The notes: generated by a model not told the origin, from the sequence alone. 64,000 bases of DNA from CAYTTR01 sp964440805 (GCA_964440805.1 CAYTTR010000011.1:1-64000), one strand, 5' to 3'; positions 16,700-25,793 are shown, numbered from the stretch's first letter. Numbers and translations: made by a program.

Positions 16700-18097
16700 C
16701 TAATTATTTTTTTTCCTTCTTTCTACTAAAATTCCCGTTATGAAGCCGGCCAGCCCGAGACCTATTCCCCAGGGCAAGGAATAAGGCCAGGCTGGCCATT
16801 CGAGAGGAATCAGTCTGGTTTGGGAGAGAAAACCGATAAAAGCAAATCCTCCTCCACAGAGAAGACTAAGCAATCCTGCTAAGGGTCGTTTTTTTTTGGT
16901 GAAGAGCATAGCCATACCGGGGATAAATAATCCTTCTGCCATGATTTCAGAGGCCAATCCTAATGATTGAAGAATACTCTGGAGTCGTGTGGCTATCAAC
17001 AAAGCCATTGTCCCCATAAAAAATGTTGCCCACCGGGCTTTGACCACAATTTTTACTTTATTTTTATTTGGAAGAAACTGTTGAAAAATATCCCTGGTTA
17101 GAGAAAGTGCTCCGGTGTTGATGGCTGTATCCATAGTAGACATGATGGCTGCCAGAATAGCCACAAAAACAAGAGGACCTAAAACATTCCCGGCTTGTTC
17201 AAGCAGATTGTTGGAAATGATAAGTTTACCCGGAGCTCTTTCAGGAAAAAGGGAAATCAATCCCATGCCCAGAAATAGAATTCCCGTGAAGTAAACTAAA
17301 AAGGCTGCTGCCGAAGCCAAAAGACCGGTACGGGCTTTATTAACAGTACGGGCTGATTGAATTCTCTGCCAGGCAATGGGAGAGATGAGCCAGGCCAGGA
17401 CGAAAGAAAGACAAATAAGAGAATGCCGCGGTAAATCATAAAACAGGTTGAAAAAATCAGGTCCGCCCTTTTCTGTGGCTAAGGATATAATTCCAGAGAA
17501 AGAATATTTTCCAAGAAGTAAAGAAAGCGAAACCAGCATTCCGGCCCAAACTAAGAAGAACTGGAGTCCATCGGTAATAACAACCGAAAAAAATCCTCCT
17601 GCAATGGAATAAAGAAGGACTATTCCGGTACAGATAAAAAGACCGAGATAATAATTGGTCTCCAGTGTACTGGCAATAAATTTCCCCCCGGCTACCATCT
17701 GCGAAGCAGCTAAAAGCACCATATACCAGACTATAAGGATTGATGTAATATGCCTGACCTTTTTTCCATAGCGCATTTCAACAAGTTCCGGTAAAGAAAC
17801 CACAGAAAGCATTCGAATACGCCGGACCAGAAAAAAAGCAAAAATAAGTACAGTCAAGATGGAAGGAAGCCCCATAATCCAGAAAGAGCTGACTCCAACC
17901 GAATAAGCTTCTTCAGTTGCAACTAAGGTAGAAGTGGCTCCAATCCAGGATGAGGCCAAAGAAAAAAATACAAATGTTGCCGGAAGAGAACGGTTGGCCA
18001 GAAAAAAGTCCTCAATTGTGTTAAGTCTTTTTCGGAAACTCAATCCGGCAAGGCAGAGAAAAAATAGATAAAAAATAAAAAAAAGTGAGTATTTCAT
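16700..18097 (-). CDS. sodium:solute symporter (SSS family)
   Basis: About 12-13 membrane helices over 465 residues and the SSS signatures are present, including SLASSWIGATSTLVATEEAYSVG cut across helix 1-2 and the GGFFSVVITDGLQFFLVWAG region. These proteins couple sodium influx to uptake of a sugar, amino acid, proline or similar solute. Substrate specificity cannot be assigned. The gene is on its own, divergent from the DUF374 acyltransferase. Confidence 0.88.
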   Translation of the reverse strand: MKYSLFFIFYLFFLCLAGLSFRKRLNTIEDFFLANRSLPATFVFFSLASSWIGATSTLVATEEAYSVGVSSFWIMGLPSILTVLIFAFFLVRRIRMLSVVSLPELVEMRYGKKVRHITSILIVWYMVLLAASQMVAGGKFIASTLETNYYLGLFICTGIVLLYSIAGGFFSVVITDGLQFFLVWAGMLVSLSLLLGKYSFSGIISLATEKGGPDFFNLFYDLPRHSLICLSFVLAWLISPIAWQRIQSARTVNKARTGLLASAAAFLVYFTGILFLGMGLISLFPERAPGKLIISNNLLEQAGNVLGPLVFVAILAAIMSTMDTAINTGALSLTRDIFQQFLPNKNKVKIVVKARWATFFMGTMALLIATRLQSILQSLGLASEIMAEGLFIPGMAMLFTKKKRPLAGLLSLLCGGGFAFIGFLSQTRLIPLEWPAWPYSLPWGIGLGLAGFITGILVERRKKNN

Positions 18098-18142
18098 TAT
18101 GAAAAGAATTTATACCAGAAAGTAATTCCCCACTTCAACTGC

Positions 18143-18171
18143 CCTGAATTATTCATAAAAAAGCCCGGTAC
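18143..18171 (+). repeat. solo end of the 290-bp dispersed element (variant)
   Basis: CCTGAATTATTCATAAAAAAG followed by CCCGGTAC matches the left end of the full elements but with CCCGGTAC in place of GCCGATAC. It lies in the divergent promoter region between the symporter and the acyltransferase. It shares the variant core with the solo end at 36724-36759. Confidence 0.55.
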
Positions 18172-18210
18172 TGGATTTGAATCTTTACTATAACAATTGA
18201 TTTTAATATT

Positions 18211-18879
18211 ATGGGAGCGATGTCTTTTAGAGAAAAGTTACGCTGGGCCTTTATTGGATACTTTGGGCGTTTCCTCCTTTGGTGTTGGGGAAAATCGTTA
18301 AGAATGACTGTCATCGGGGAAGAAGCTTACCGCAGACTGAGGAAAGAAGGCAAGCCAGTTATTATGCTTCTTTGGCACGGAAGAATATTTATCGCCCCCT
18401 TTTTTTTTCGCAAACAAGGGCTTATGCCTCTTATAAGTCCCAGCCGTGATGGCGAAATTGCCAGCCGGATAATGTCTCTTTGGGGATTCAAGATTCTGCG
18501 TGGTTCTGCCTCACATGCTATGGTTGAAGCCTGGAGGCAAATGAAAGAAGAGCTGAATAAAGGAGGTGGAGTAATCATTGTTCCTGACGGACCTCGAGGT
18601 CCAAACAGGAAAATGAAGATGGGTGCTGTTAAACTGGCCGGAGAGACATCGGCTTATTTGGTGCCGTTTTCATTTTCCGGGAAAAAGAAAAAAATTTTAA
18701 CCAGCTGGGATAGTTTTCTCCTAATTTATCCTTTCTCCAAAGCAGTGGCTTTATTTGGGAAACCAGTTAAGGTCCCGGATGGAGCTGATAGGGATATGAT
18801 GGAAGAGATACGCTGTGAGCTCGAGAAAAGCCTGATGGAGATAGATAAAAAGGCTGATAGATATTTTGCATCCATTTGA
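18211..18879 (+). CDS. DUF374 lysophospholipid acyltransferase-family protein
   Basis: The sequence has WHGRIFIAPFF (a variant of the HX4D-type acceptor region), SPSRDGEIASRI and VPDGPRGPNRKMKMG, which are hallmarks of the DUF374 subfamily of the LPLAT superfamily. Such proteins probably acylate lipid A or related envelope lipids. An N-terminal hydrophobic helix suggests membrane association. ATG 18211 has no good ribosome site; ATG 18220 has GGGAG only 2 nt away, so the start is uncertain. Confidence 0.8.
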   Translation: MGAMSFREKLRWAFIGYFGRFLLWCWGKSLRMTVIGEEAYRRLRKEGKPVIMLLWHGRIFIAPFFFRKQGLMPLISPSRDGEIASRIMSLWGFKILRGSASHAMVEAWRQMKEELNKGGGVIIVPDGPRGPNRKMKMGAVKLAGETSAYLVPFSFSGKKKKILTSWDSFLLIYPFSKAVALFGKPVKVPDGADRDMMEEIRCELEKSLMEIDKKADRYFASI

Positions 18880-18939
18880 AAATAAATATAGTCAAATTAT
18901 CCATTATATGGTATAAATCTGAAAAAAAAGGAGAATAAA

Positions 18940-19689
18940 TTGAAGGGGAAAATTTCATGTGTTCTAATTTTTGTTTTGAGTTTGGCGGTTTTTATTTCAG
19001 CTCAAACTGCGGATGAGTTGATAGCTGAGGGGGACTCTCTTTGCCAGAACATGCAGGATATGGCGACAGCTAAAGAAGCAATGAATAAATACCTGCAAGC
19101 TCTTAATCAACTTGAGTCCAAGTATGAAGCATTATGGAGGATGTCCCGCATTTTGTATTACATTGGAAGTCATAGTCAGGACAAAAAAGACCAGCAAACT
19201 CTTTTTTCTCAGGGAATTTATTATGGGAAAAAAGCAGTGGAGGCAGGGTTAGAAAGACCAGAAGGACATTACTGGCTGGGAGTTAATTATGGCAAATATG
19301 GAGAGGTCAAGGGGGTTTTAAAAAGCCTTTCCTTGGTGAAACCGATCAAGGAAGAAATGAATAAAGTGATTGAACTTGACCGGGGATTTGAGGGTGGTGG
19401 AGCAGATAAGGTTCTGGGACGCGTTTATTTCAAGCTTCCTGGGTTTGCTGGAGGGAATAAAGAGAAATCCCTTGAGCATCTTTTAAAAGCCAAGGAATTC
19501 GATCCCGATGACCCCTTAGCACGTCTTTATCTTGCTGATACTTATCTAGCCCTGAATGAAGTGGATAAAGCTAAGGAAGAACTTGAATTCATTCTCAGCT
19601 TAGAGGATGATCCTAGATGGGTTTCAGATATCCTGACATGTAAGGAAGAAGCCCGCAATCTTCTCAAAGATAAAAAGTTTAAAAAATAA
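18940..19689 (+). CDS. TatT-like TPR protein (TRAP-associated family)
   Basis: A signal peptide (1-22) precedes helical repeats. The central segment HYWLGVNYGKYGEVKGVLKS and the following LGRVYFKLPGFAGGNKEKSL match the TatT family, TPR proteins first linked to TRAP transporters. No TRAP transporter genes are near, so it likely acts as a general periplasmic binding scaffold. Start is TTG at 18940 after GGAGAA. Confidence 0.75.
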   Translation: MKGKISCVLIFVLSLAVFISAQTADELIAEGDSLCQNMQDMATAKEAMNKYLQALNQLESKYEALWRMSRILYYIGSHSQDKKDQQTLFSQGIYYGKKAVEAGLERPEGHYWLGVNYGKYGEVKGVLKSLSLVKPIKEEMNKVIELDRGFEGGGADKVLGRVYFKLPGFAGGNKEKSLEHLLKAKEFDPDDPLARLYLADTYLALNEVDKAKEELEFILSLEDDPRWVSDILTCKEEARNLLKDKKFKK

Positions 19690-19701
19690 TAAGATTTATT
19701 T

Positions 19702-20259
19702 CTATTTTGCCTGGATGTCTGAAAAAATTTCAGCTTCGAAGATTTCGATCTGAGCTCCTTTTTTCCATTCATCCTCTCCAAGGCCAGCCTTGAGGCAGCC
19801 GTGGCAAAGATAGGTTTCCAGATTCCATTTCCATTCCAGGGGCACTTGGGGTAGAAGCAGTCCTTTATGAAGACCCTTGGAGACGATAATCCCGTGTTTT
19901 CCTATTTTAATTTCTGAGATGTCTTTAATTTGGCGGGGAAGGCTGAGAGCTGAGATTTCAATCGAGATTTCCGGCAGCTCTTCCACTGTCAGCCTGGGAA
20001 AACGGAAGTCCTGAGTAGCTGCTGCTACGGCTGACTCAGCCACTGTTTCATAAAGTGGCTTGATGGGAAGTGGGAAGCCAATACAACCTCTGAGTTCATT
20101 ATTCTTTTTCAGGGTGACAAAGGCCCCCCGGAATTTTCTGAGTTCTTGATCTTCCGGTTCAAGCTGAAGATGTTTTCCTTTCTTTAGAAAGGCTTCAATT
20201 GACTGGCGGGCCAGATCAAGTAAAAATTTTTTTTGAGAGGAATTCAGTGGTTTTTCCAT
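19702..20259 (-). CDS. AMMECR1-domain protein (AmmeMemoRadiSam system protein A)
   Basis: The AMMECR1 fold is recognised from FRGAFVTLKKNNELRGCIGF, in which LRGCIG is the invariant motif, followed by AVAAATQDFRFP and the late CHGCLKAGLG. The chosen start is ATG 20259 (MEKPLNSSQ) with GAGGAAA before it; an upstream in-frame ATG at 20382 would add a hydrophobic stretch with no homology and lies inside the preceding gene. The protein overlaps that gene by about 44 nt, so the two are coupled. Its chemistry is unknown; the partner Memo and radical SAM genes are not here. Confidence 0.85.
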   Translation of the reverse strand: MEKPLNSSQKKFLLDLARQSIEAFLKKGKHLQLEPEDQELRKFRGAFVTLKKNNELRGCIGFPLPIKPLYETVAESAVAAATQDFRFPRLTVEELPEISIEISALSLPRQIKDISEIKIGKHGIIVSKGLHKGLLLPQVPLEWKWNLETYLCHGCLKAGLGEDEWKKGAQIEIFEAEIFSDIQAK

Positions 20260-20662
20260 TCTTTTCCTCGGTACCAGATTGAATGCTGCTGATAGGATAG
20301 AGAAAAAAGTCTCTATCAAAATCAATAATATGAGATTGAATGTTGATCTTTTCTTTATTATGGCTAATTTGAACAAGAACAAGGCCGGTTGCTGCAGGGG
20401 TAAAAATTTTATTTTTTTTTAAAGAATTCATCCGGAAAGAATAAAAACCCAGGAGTTTCTCTCCAAAATAACTGGCAGTTTGGATGAAATTTTTTTCTGA
20501 GGAAAAGAACCCTTCTTGAGAAGGAATCCCTTTTTCCACGATATAGCTGGGGCCTCTTTTGTGTCCGAGAAGATATCCATCCGGATTTTCAGGCCAGGAG
20601 AAAAGGATTAAAGCTTTAAGGTATTCCAAAAAATCCCGGGTAAGATAAACATCCATATGCAA
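20216..20662 (-). CDS. degenerate JAMM/MPN-like protein coupled to AMMECR1
   Basis: This 148-residue protein has the outline of a JAB/MPN domain: GYLLGHKRGP in place of the first strand pair, then LLGFYSFRMN where active JAMM enzymes have a G-W-x-H-x-H segment, and a strand GLVLVQIS. Both metal-binding His residues of that segment are replaced by Ser and Arg, so a catalytic role is unlikely. It overlaps the AMMECR1 start by 44 nt. The family assignment is tentative. Confidence 0.45.
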   Translation of the reverse strand: MHMDVYLTRDFLEYLKALILFSWPENPDGYLLGHKRGPSYIVEKGIPSQEGFFSSEKNFIQTASYFGEKLLGFYSFRMNSLKKNKIFTPAATGLVLVQISHNKEKINIQSHIIDFDRDFFLYPISSIQSGTEEKNGKTTEFLSKKIFT

Positions 20663-20860
20663 AAATTATATCAGAATAATATTTAAAAAAACAGTTTTTA
20701 AGATTAACCGAAGTTCCTCAAAATTTTAGAGTCAGGTCGAGCCTGGGAGGGTATGGCATATCTTCATCCTCGCCCTCCTGTTTCTTTAACTCTTCAATTT
20801 ATTTAAAAAACCATCTTTGCTTGCTTTGATTGAAAATTTGAGAAAACTACAGTTTTTATT

Positions 20861-22321
20861 TTAGATAAGACCTATAAGCGGGGCCAGCAGACCGATGACG
20901 GTAAAAATTATTATTATTCCTCCCATGTTTAACCATATTCCGTGTTTGAGCATTGTCGGCAGGGGTACCATGCCTGAGCCGAAAATGATGGCGTTGGGAG
21001 GAGTGGCTACCGGTAAAAGAAAGGCAAAACTACAGCCTAAGGCGCTTCCGATAACCGGAGGCAAGGGATTGATGCCCCCGGCTTCGGAGACAGCGATTAC
21101 TATCGGGATAATCATGTTGGCTGAGGCAGTATTGGAAGTTACCTCTGTAAGAAAGACACTGAAGGCAATAGAGACCAAGGTGATAAAATAAAGACTTACT
21201 GAATCTCCAGGAGAAATGAAGAACCGGCCAATGGATTCTGCCAGGCCGGTTTTAAACATCTGAGTTCCAAGGGACAAACCTCCTCCGAAAAGAAGTAAAG
21301 TTCCCCAATCTATATCCAAGGCTTCTTTTAAACTAAGAGTGAATTTTCCTCTTTTAAGATCAACAGGTAAAAGAAAAAGAAAGCCGGCTCCGATTAAAGC
21401 AGCCGATGATTCGGGTAGGTGGTTTTGAAACCAGAGGAATAAAGGTGAAGATTTTCCTCCGATTAAAGCGAGCAACCCAGGGAGAACCCACAAAGTGACT
21501 GTGACTGAAAAGGCAATCAGAACATTTATCTGGGGCCGGCTAAATCCTTTTTTAAGAGCCAAAGCTGGATCTTTAAATGAAACGGGGATCACGGCGGCGC
21601 TTTTTTTTAATTTAAGATTCATAACGAAAAAAAGATAAACAAACATTGGTATAAGGACCATAAAACCAAGCATCATCCATTGGAAAAAAGTCATCCGGTA
21701 ATTCATCAAATTTTCCATCATCCCAATAGCAATAAGATTAGGAGGGCTTCCAATGGGAGTCCCGATTCCTCCAACTGAGGCGGAGTAAGCAATCATCAAC
21801 AATAGAATATGTTTAAAAGAATGATTTTCCGTCGCCAAGGAAGATCTTTTTATCCCGGTCAAGACACCCAGGACAATGGGAAACATCATGGCGGTGGTAG
21901 CTGTGTTACTGATACAGAGTGAAAGAGCGGCAGATGTAAAACCAAGAATACCAAGGATACGAGTTTTGTTACCAGCGATGTTTTTTCTGGAAAGAAGAGA
22001 TAAAGCCAGTTTCCGGTCGAGCCCATGCACGCTCATGGCCTTGGCCAAAATAAAACTTCCCAGAAAAAGCATGATAATGGGGTGGGCGAGGGGAGCAAAG
22101 GCTTCCACAGGAGAAGCTATTTTAAAAAATATGAGCAGGACAGGAATCAGAAGGGCAGTAATAGGGATGGGAATACATTCGGTTATCCACCAGATGACAA
22201 CCAGGCTAAAAATAGCCAAAAGAGAGTGAGCTGCTGGATTTTCTTTCAATAAGGATGAATAATAGACGAGCAAAAAAACAGCTGGTCCAAGGAAAAAACC
22301 TATTTTTTTTCGTTTTTCCAT
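20861..22321 (-). CDS. DASS-family (SLC13) sodium-coupled anion transporter
   Basis: Roughly 12 membrane segments over 486 residues carry the two DASS substrate-site motifs: SNTATTAMMFPI and GTPIGSPPN in the first half, and TEVTSNTASANMIIP and ATPPNAIIFG in the second. The family imports dicarboxylates, citrate or sulfate with sodium. The N-terminus overlaps the end of the upstream methyltransferase gene by 22 nt, which suggests one transcript. Confidence 0.9.
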   Translation of the reverse strand: MEKRKKIGFFLGPAVFLLVYYSSLLKENPAAHSLLAIFSLVVIWWITECIPIPITALLIPVLLIFFKIASPVEAFAPLAHPIIMLFLGSFILAKAMSVHGLDRKLALSLLSRKNIAGNKTRILGILGFTSAALSLCISNTATTAMMFPIVLGVLTGIKRSSLATENHSFKHILLLMIAYSASVGGIGTPIGSPPNLIAIGMMENLMNYRMTFFQWMMLGFMVLIPMFVYLFFVMNLKLKKSAAVIPVSFKDPALALKKGFSRPQINVLIAFSVTVTLWVLPGLLALIGGKSSPLFLWFQNHLPESSAALIGAGFLFLLPVDLKRGKFTLSLKEALDIDWGTLLLFGGGLSLGTQMFKTGLAESIGRFFISPGDSVSLYFITLVSIAFSVFLTEVTSNTASANMIIPIVIAVSEAGGINPLPPVIGSALGCSFAFLLPVATPPNAIIFGSGMVPLPTMLKHGIWLNMGGIIIIFTVIGLLAPLIGLI

Positions 22322-23139
22322 TCTTTAGGCGGATGGGAAGATGAATCTTTTTTCCGGGCTTTAAGATACAGGCTGTAGCCTTTATGAAAAATTAATATTT
22401 TATCAAGACGGGATATCAGCCAAATAAAAGGATAAAGCAAAGAATACAATTGGAAAGCTTTCCCTTTTTCTCTGAATTCATGATCGCTCATTGGCCGGAT
22501 GTGGCCATCCCTGAGTCCAGGAGATTCCTTTTGACCTAAGAATTTAATGTAGACGGCATTAATTAAAAGCTCTATAAATTCGGAGAACAGGCGGGAAAAA
22601 TGCCTGTGTTTTTCAACTCTAAAACCTGCTTCTTCGAGCATCTGTTTTAATGTTTTGAGGCTGTAACCCTCCCGTATGTGGCCGTAATCCTCGAGTTTAA
22701 TCCCGAATAGAGGCCGCAGCCGGTGGAGAAGGAAAAAGCGTCCTGTATGGGGAACGGTTAGAAAAAGTTCTCCCTTGGGTTTTAGAAGATATTTTATCTC
22801 TTGAAGGCAGTGGAGGTCGTCATCAACATGCTCGAGAAAATCCAGGCTGATTATTTTATCAAAGCAGCCAGTTTTAAAAGGAAGTTTCCTCGGGCCGGTT
22901 TGGATAAGACCTCTTTTTAAAAGAGGCACAGATGATTTAAGATTAGGAAAATCAAGGTCAGCATGAATCCACAGACCCCCTTTTTGTTTAAGAAAATAAC
23001 TGAGTAATCCCTGGGCACATCCCAGGTCAAGAACAATATCGTTTTCATCGATTTTGATTTCTTCAGAGAGAATCCTGAGTTTATCCTTTTTTTTTATTGA
23101 CCGCCGGAAGAGTTGCAACTGCCAGGAATCTTCATCCAT
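22300..23139 (-). CDS. class I SAM-dependent methyltransferase
   Basis: The SAM-binding motif I VLDLGCAQGLLS is at about residues 32-43, and the later LDFLEHVDDDLH and GGL-type segments fit the Methyltransf_11 group. The C-terminal third (about 170-260) carries a more basic region and a hydrophobic stretch. The substrate cannot be told. It is upstream of and overlaps the DASS transporter. Confidence 0.8.
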   Translation of the reverse strand: MDEDSWQLQLFRRSIKKKDKLRILSEEIKIDENDIVLDLGCAQGLLSYFLKQKGGLWIHADLDFPNLKSSVPLLKRGLIQTGPRKLPFKTGCFDKIISLDFLEHVDDDLHCLQEIKYLLKPKGELFLTVPHTGRFFLLHRLRPLFGIKLEDYGHIREGYSLKTLKQMLEEAGFRVEKHRHFSRLFSEFIELLINAVYIKFLGQKESPGLRDGHIRPMSDHEFREKGKAFQLYSLLYPFIWLISRLDKILIFHKGYSLYLKARKKDSSSHPPKEWKNEKK

Positions 23140-23247
23140 TTGGAAAAAGTATATGTATTTTCAGGAAAAAAGACAAGAAAGAGATAGAGCGAAGTCTCTA
23201 TTCATTCTTCTTGACTGTGGTTAAGGATAATCTTATTATGAGAACAA

Positions 23248-23868
23248 ATGAAATTTTCTGTTGTAATCGTTGGTCCGCTGGAAACAAATTGCTATCTGGT
23301 TTATTGTCCAGAAACAAGAGAGTGTATAGTCATTGATCCGGGAGCAGACCCAGAAAAAATCTTTGCTGAAATTGGAGCCAAAAAGCTTAGGCCCGTCATC
23401 ATGCTGAATACCCATGGTCATGTGGACCATATTGGGGCCAACAAGGAGATTAAGGATAAATATAATATTCCTCTGTTAATTCATGCTGCTGATCAGGTTT
23501 TATTAAAGGAATCTCACCGGGTTGAGCTGGCTTTCTTTCTGGGAGCAAAAGAATCACCCCCGGTTGATGCCTTTCTTGAAGAAGGACAAGAAATCAAGGC
23601 AGGGAATTTTTCGTTAAGAGTTCTTCATACTCCCGGGCATTCTCTGGGAAGTGTGGTTTTTCTGGGCGATGGAGTTCTTTTTTCCGGGGACACGCTGTTC
23701 AACGGAGGTGTAGGCCGGACCGATCTTCCAGGAGGCAATTGGGAATATCTGGAAAATTCCATAAAAACAAAAATACTCACCTTGCCAGATGATATTTTAG
23801 TTCTCCCTGGCCATGGGCCTCAAACTACGGTAGGAAAAGAAAAGGACGATAATCCTTTCATCCAATGA
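23248..23868 (+). CDS. metallo-beta-lactamase-fold hydrolase, glyoxalase II-like
   Basis: Metal ligands are visible in NTHGHVDHIG (the HxHxDH motif), HTPGHSLGS, FSGDTLFNGGVGRTDLPGG and PGHGPQTT, in the usual order. The 206-residue length is that of the short GloB-like hydrolases found in many bacteria, which act on thioesters or persulfides. Its stop overlaps the xerD start (ATGA), so the two are cotranscribed; the link has no obvious functional meaning. Confidence 0.9.
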   Translation: MKFSVVIVGPLETNCYLVYCPETRECIVIDPGADPEKIFAEIGAKKLRPVIMLNTHGHVDHIGANKEIKDKYNIPLLIHAADQVLLKESHRVELAFFLGAKESPPVDAFLEEGQEIKAGNFSLRVLHTPGHSLGSVVFLGDGVLFSGDTLFNGGVGRTDLPGGNWEYLENSIKTKILTLPDDILVLPGHGPQTTVGKEKDDNPFIQ

Positions 23869-24776
23869 TATCTACTTCATCTCCTTCATCCTGGGAGGAA
23901 GTATTAAAAGCTTTCCTGGATTATTTGGCGGTTGAAAAAGGCTTATCGCCGAATACGATTCTTTCATATTCTCAGGACTTGAAAAAATTATTTCTATTTC
24001 TTCAACAAAAGAAATTGACCTGGAAATCTGCCGGAGAGGAAAACTTGATTCAATTTCTTCACAGCCTGAGCCGTTCCGGTCTTTCTCCCCGTTCCCAGGC
24101 CCGATGTCTATCTTCTGTGAAATCTTTCTATAGATTTATTTTGCTGGACGGAATGATCAAGCACAATCCTACTGATAACCTATCTGCGCCCCGCATCTGG
24201 CTGACCCTTCCCAAGTTTCTCTCTCTGGATGAAGTGGAAAAGCTTCTCGGTCAGCCGGATACTAATAAGCTTTACGGCAAGCGGGATCAAGCTATACTGG
24301 AACTTCTTTATGCCACTGGTCTAAGAGTTTCAGAGCTGGTGGGATTAAGAGTTAATAGTGTCAATCGGGAAGAAGGGTTCTTGATTTGCCGGGGAAAAGG
24401 CGGAAAAGAAAGACTTATTCCTGTGGGGAAATCAGCCTTGCAGGCAGTTTCAAACTACATGGAGCAAGAACGCCCGTTTTTAACTAAAGAAAACAAAACC
24501 GAAGCTCTTTTCCTTTCTTCAAGAGGAAAGGCCATGAGCCGCCAGGCCTGCTGGAAGATAATAAAGAAATACAGCCTTAAAGCCGGTCTGGATCAAGATT
24601 TGAGCCCTCATGTCCTTCGTCACTCTTTTGCCACTCATCTTTTGGAAAGAGGGGCAGATCTTCGCTCGGTTCAACTTATGCTGGGACACAGCCAGATTAC
24701 CACTACTCAGATTTATACTCATGTAAGCCGGAAGCGGCTCCGCCGAGTTTACGACAAGTACCATCCCCGGGCTTAA
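23865..24776 (+). CDS. xerD: tyrosine recombinase XerD/XerC
   Basis: The N-terminal SAM-like core-binding domain (about 10-95, FLDYLAVEKGLSPNTILSYSQD) is followed by the catalytic domain with Arg in GLRVSELVGL, Lys in GKGGKERLIP, HxxR in HVLRHSFATHLL, His in LGHSQITTTQ and the nucleophile Tyr in IYTHV. At 303 residues it is a housekeeping Xer enzyme that resolves chromosome dimers at dif, not a phage integrase. XerC versus XerD is hard to tell; the sequence leans to XerD. Confidence 0.88.
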   Translation: MISTSSPSSWEEVLKAFLDYLAVEKGLSPNTILSYSQDLKKLFLFLQQKKLTWKSAGEENLIQFLHSLSRSGLSPRSQARCLSSVKSFYRFILLDGMIKHNPTDNLSAPRIWLTLPKFLSLDEVEKLLGQPDTNKLYGKRDQAILELLYATGLRVSELVGLRVNSVNREEGFLICRGKGGKERLIPVGKSALQAVSNYMEQERPFLTKENKTEALFLSSRGKAMSRQACWKIIKKYSLKAGLDQDLSPHVLRHSFATHLLERGADLRSVQLMLGHSQITTTQIYTHVSRKRLRRVYDKYHPRA

Positions 24777-24799
24777 AGTACTTCCTTATTTTTTTCGGA

Positions 24800-25004
24800 A
24801 GCATCTCTAATTCCGTGATATAGATTGTTTAGATAAAAAAGAGGAAGGGTATGGGATGAGGAATCCACTATGAGGGCTGAGCGGGCATGGTTCCTCTCCG
24901 GAGGAGAGGAGAGCGAAGCCCGAATGGGAGCGAGATTCCTCGCCGGGGAATCGAGCGGGTGACGAATCCCATACCCTTCCTCTTATCACGGCTTTAGAGA
25001 TGCT
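24800..25004. repeat. 205-bp hairpin element with terminal inverted repeats
   Basis: The left end AGCATCTCTAATTCCGTGATA is the near complement of the right end TATCACGGCTTTAGAGATGCT. Inside, AAGAGGAAGGGTATGGGAT (from 24838) is perfectly complementary to ATCCCATACCCTTCCTCTT (to 24984), a 19-bp stem, and the central part has further hairpins such as CTCTCCGGAGGAGAG. It fills the gap between xerD and tetR. It looks like a miniature mobile element or a large structured repeat; no protein is encoded. Confidence 0.75.
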
Positions 25005-25023
25005 TACATTTTTTTCCATTTTA

Positions 25024-25052
25024 TTGACAGTAATTTTTCGTTGTGCTAAGGT
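25024..25052 (+). promoter_or_regulatory. promoter of the tetR-efflux operon
   Basis: TTGACA (25024-25029) and TAAGGT (25047-25052) are 17 bp apart, just after the hairpin element. The predicted start is near 25059, upstream of the palindromes. Confidence 0.5.
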
Positions 25053-25071
25053 AACTTATTCGTTTATTAAA

Positions 25072-25110
25072 TGAACTATTAAGTTCAATAATTAAACTAA
25101 AGGGTTTAAT
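25072..25110. promoter_or_regulatory. two palindromes, candidate TetR operators
   Basis: TGAACT-ATTA-AGTTCA (25072-25087) and ATTAAAC-TAAAGG-GTTTAAT (25091-25110) lie between the promoter and the ATG at 25114; the second covers the ribosome binding site. This is where an autoregulating TetR protein usually binds. The size of the first (16 bp) is in the TetR range. Binding is an inference. Confidence 0.5.
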
Positions 25111-25113
25111 CAA

Positions 25114-25767
25114 ATGAAAAATGATAAGCGCCTTCAGAGAAAACAAATGAGGTATGAACAGAATAAATCATTTATTCTTCAGGCTGCAGAGGAAGTCTTT
25201 GTCCGGGAAGGCTATACTCAGGCAACGATGGACGATATTGCGGCCGAGGCTCAATTCTCAAAAGCAACTATTTACCGGTATTTCCAGAGCAAAAAAGAAC
25301 TTTTTTTAGAAATAATTATAAGCACTTTGAATGAACTCCAGCAGGAGCTGGAAATAATTCTCGCTAAGGATCTTACGGCTGAAAATAAGCTTAAAGAAAT
25401 CATTTCAGCCATCAGTCTTTACTCTTACCGGAAAAAAAACATTTCCCGGGTTTTTTTTATGGAAAAAATTATGTTTCAAAAATATCACCAGATACTTTCT
25501 CAAGACAAACATCCTCAATTACCGCCGAAGTTGAGAGAAGTTTTAAGAAAAATGTCCATAATCGTCCGGGAATGCCTAAGAGAAGGGATAGCCGGCGGTG
25601 AGTTCCGTCGGATTGATATGGAAGATGCTGCCTTTGTTCTAGGAGGAATGATCAGGGGATTTATATTTAGTGGACCTTTTAAAGAGAAAAGTTATTCGGT
25701 CGAAGAGGCTACAGAATTAATACACAGTATATTCCTTCGTGGAATTAGGAATAAAAAAAATGATTAG
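25114..25767 (+). CDS. TetR-family transcriptional regulator
   Basis: The N-terminal helix-turn-helix (about 22-68) shows the classic pattern AAEEVFVREGYTQATMDDIAAEA followed by SKATIYRYFQSKKELF. The C-terminal ligand domain (about 80-205) is variable, as usual. It heads a TolC-adaptor-RND gene run, so it most likely represses these efflux genes and itself until an inducer binds. Two palindromes precede the gene. Confidence 0.9.
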   Translation: MKNDKRLQRKQMRYEQNKSFILQAAEEVFVREGYTQATMDDIAAEAQFSKATIYRYFQSKKELFLEIIISTLNELQQELEIILAKDLTAENKLKEIISAISLYSYRKKNISRVFFMEKIMFQKYHQILSQDKHPQLPPKLREVLRKMSIIVRECLREGIAGGEFRRIDMEDAAFVLGGMIRGFIFSGPFKEKSYSVEEATELIHSIFLRGIRNKKND

Positions 25768-25793
25768 ATATTAAATTATGAGGGAGTGAGATT

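Noticed and set aside
23865..24776. Phage integrase
   Set aside because: The protein is a normal-length housekeeping Xer recombinase cotranscribed with a hydrolase; no phage genes or attachment sites adjoin it.
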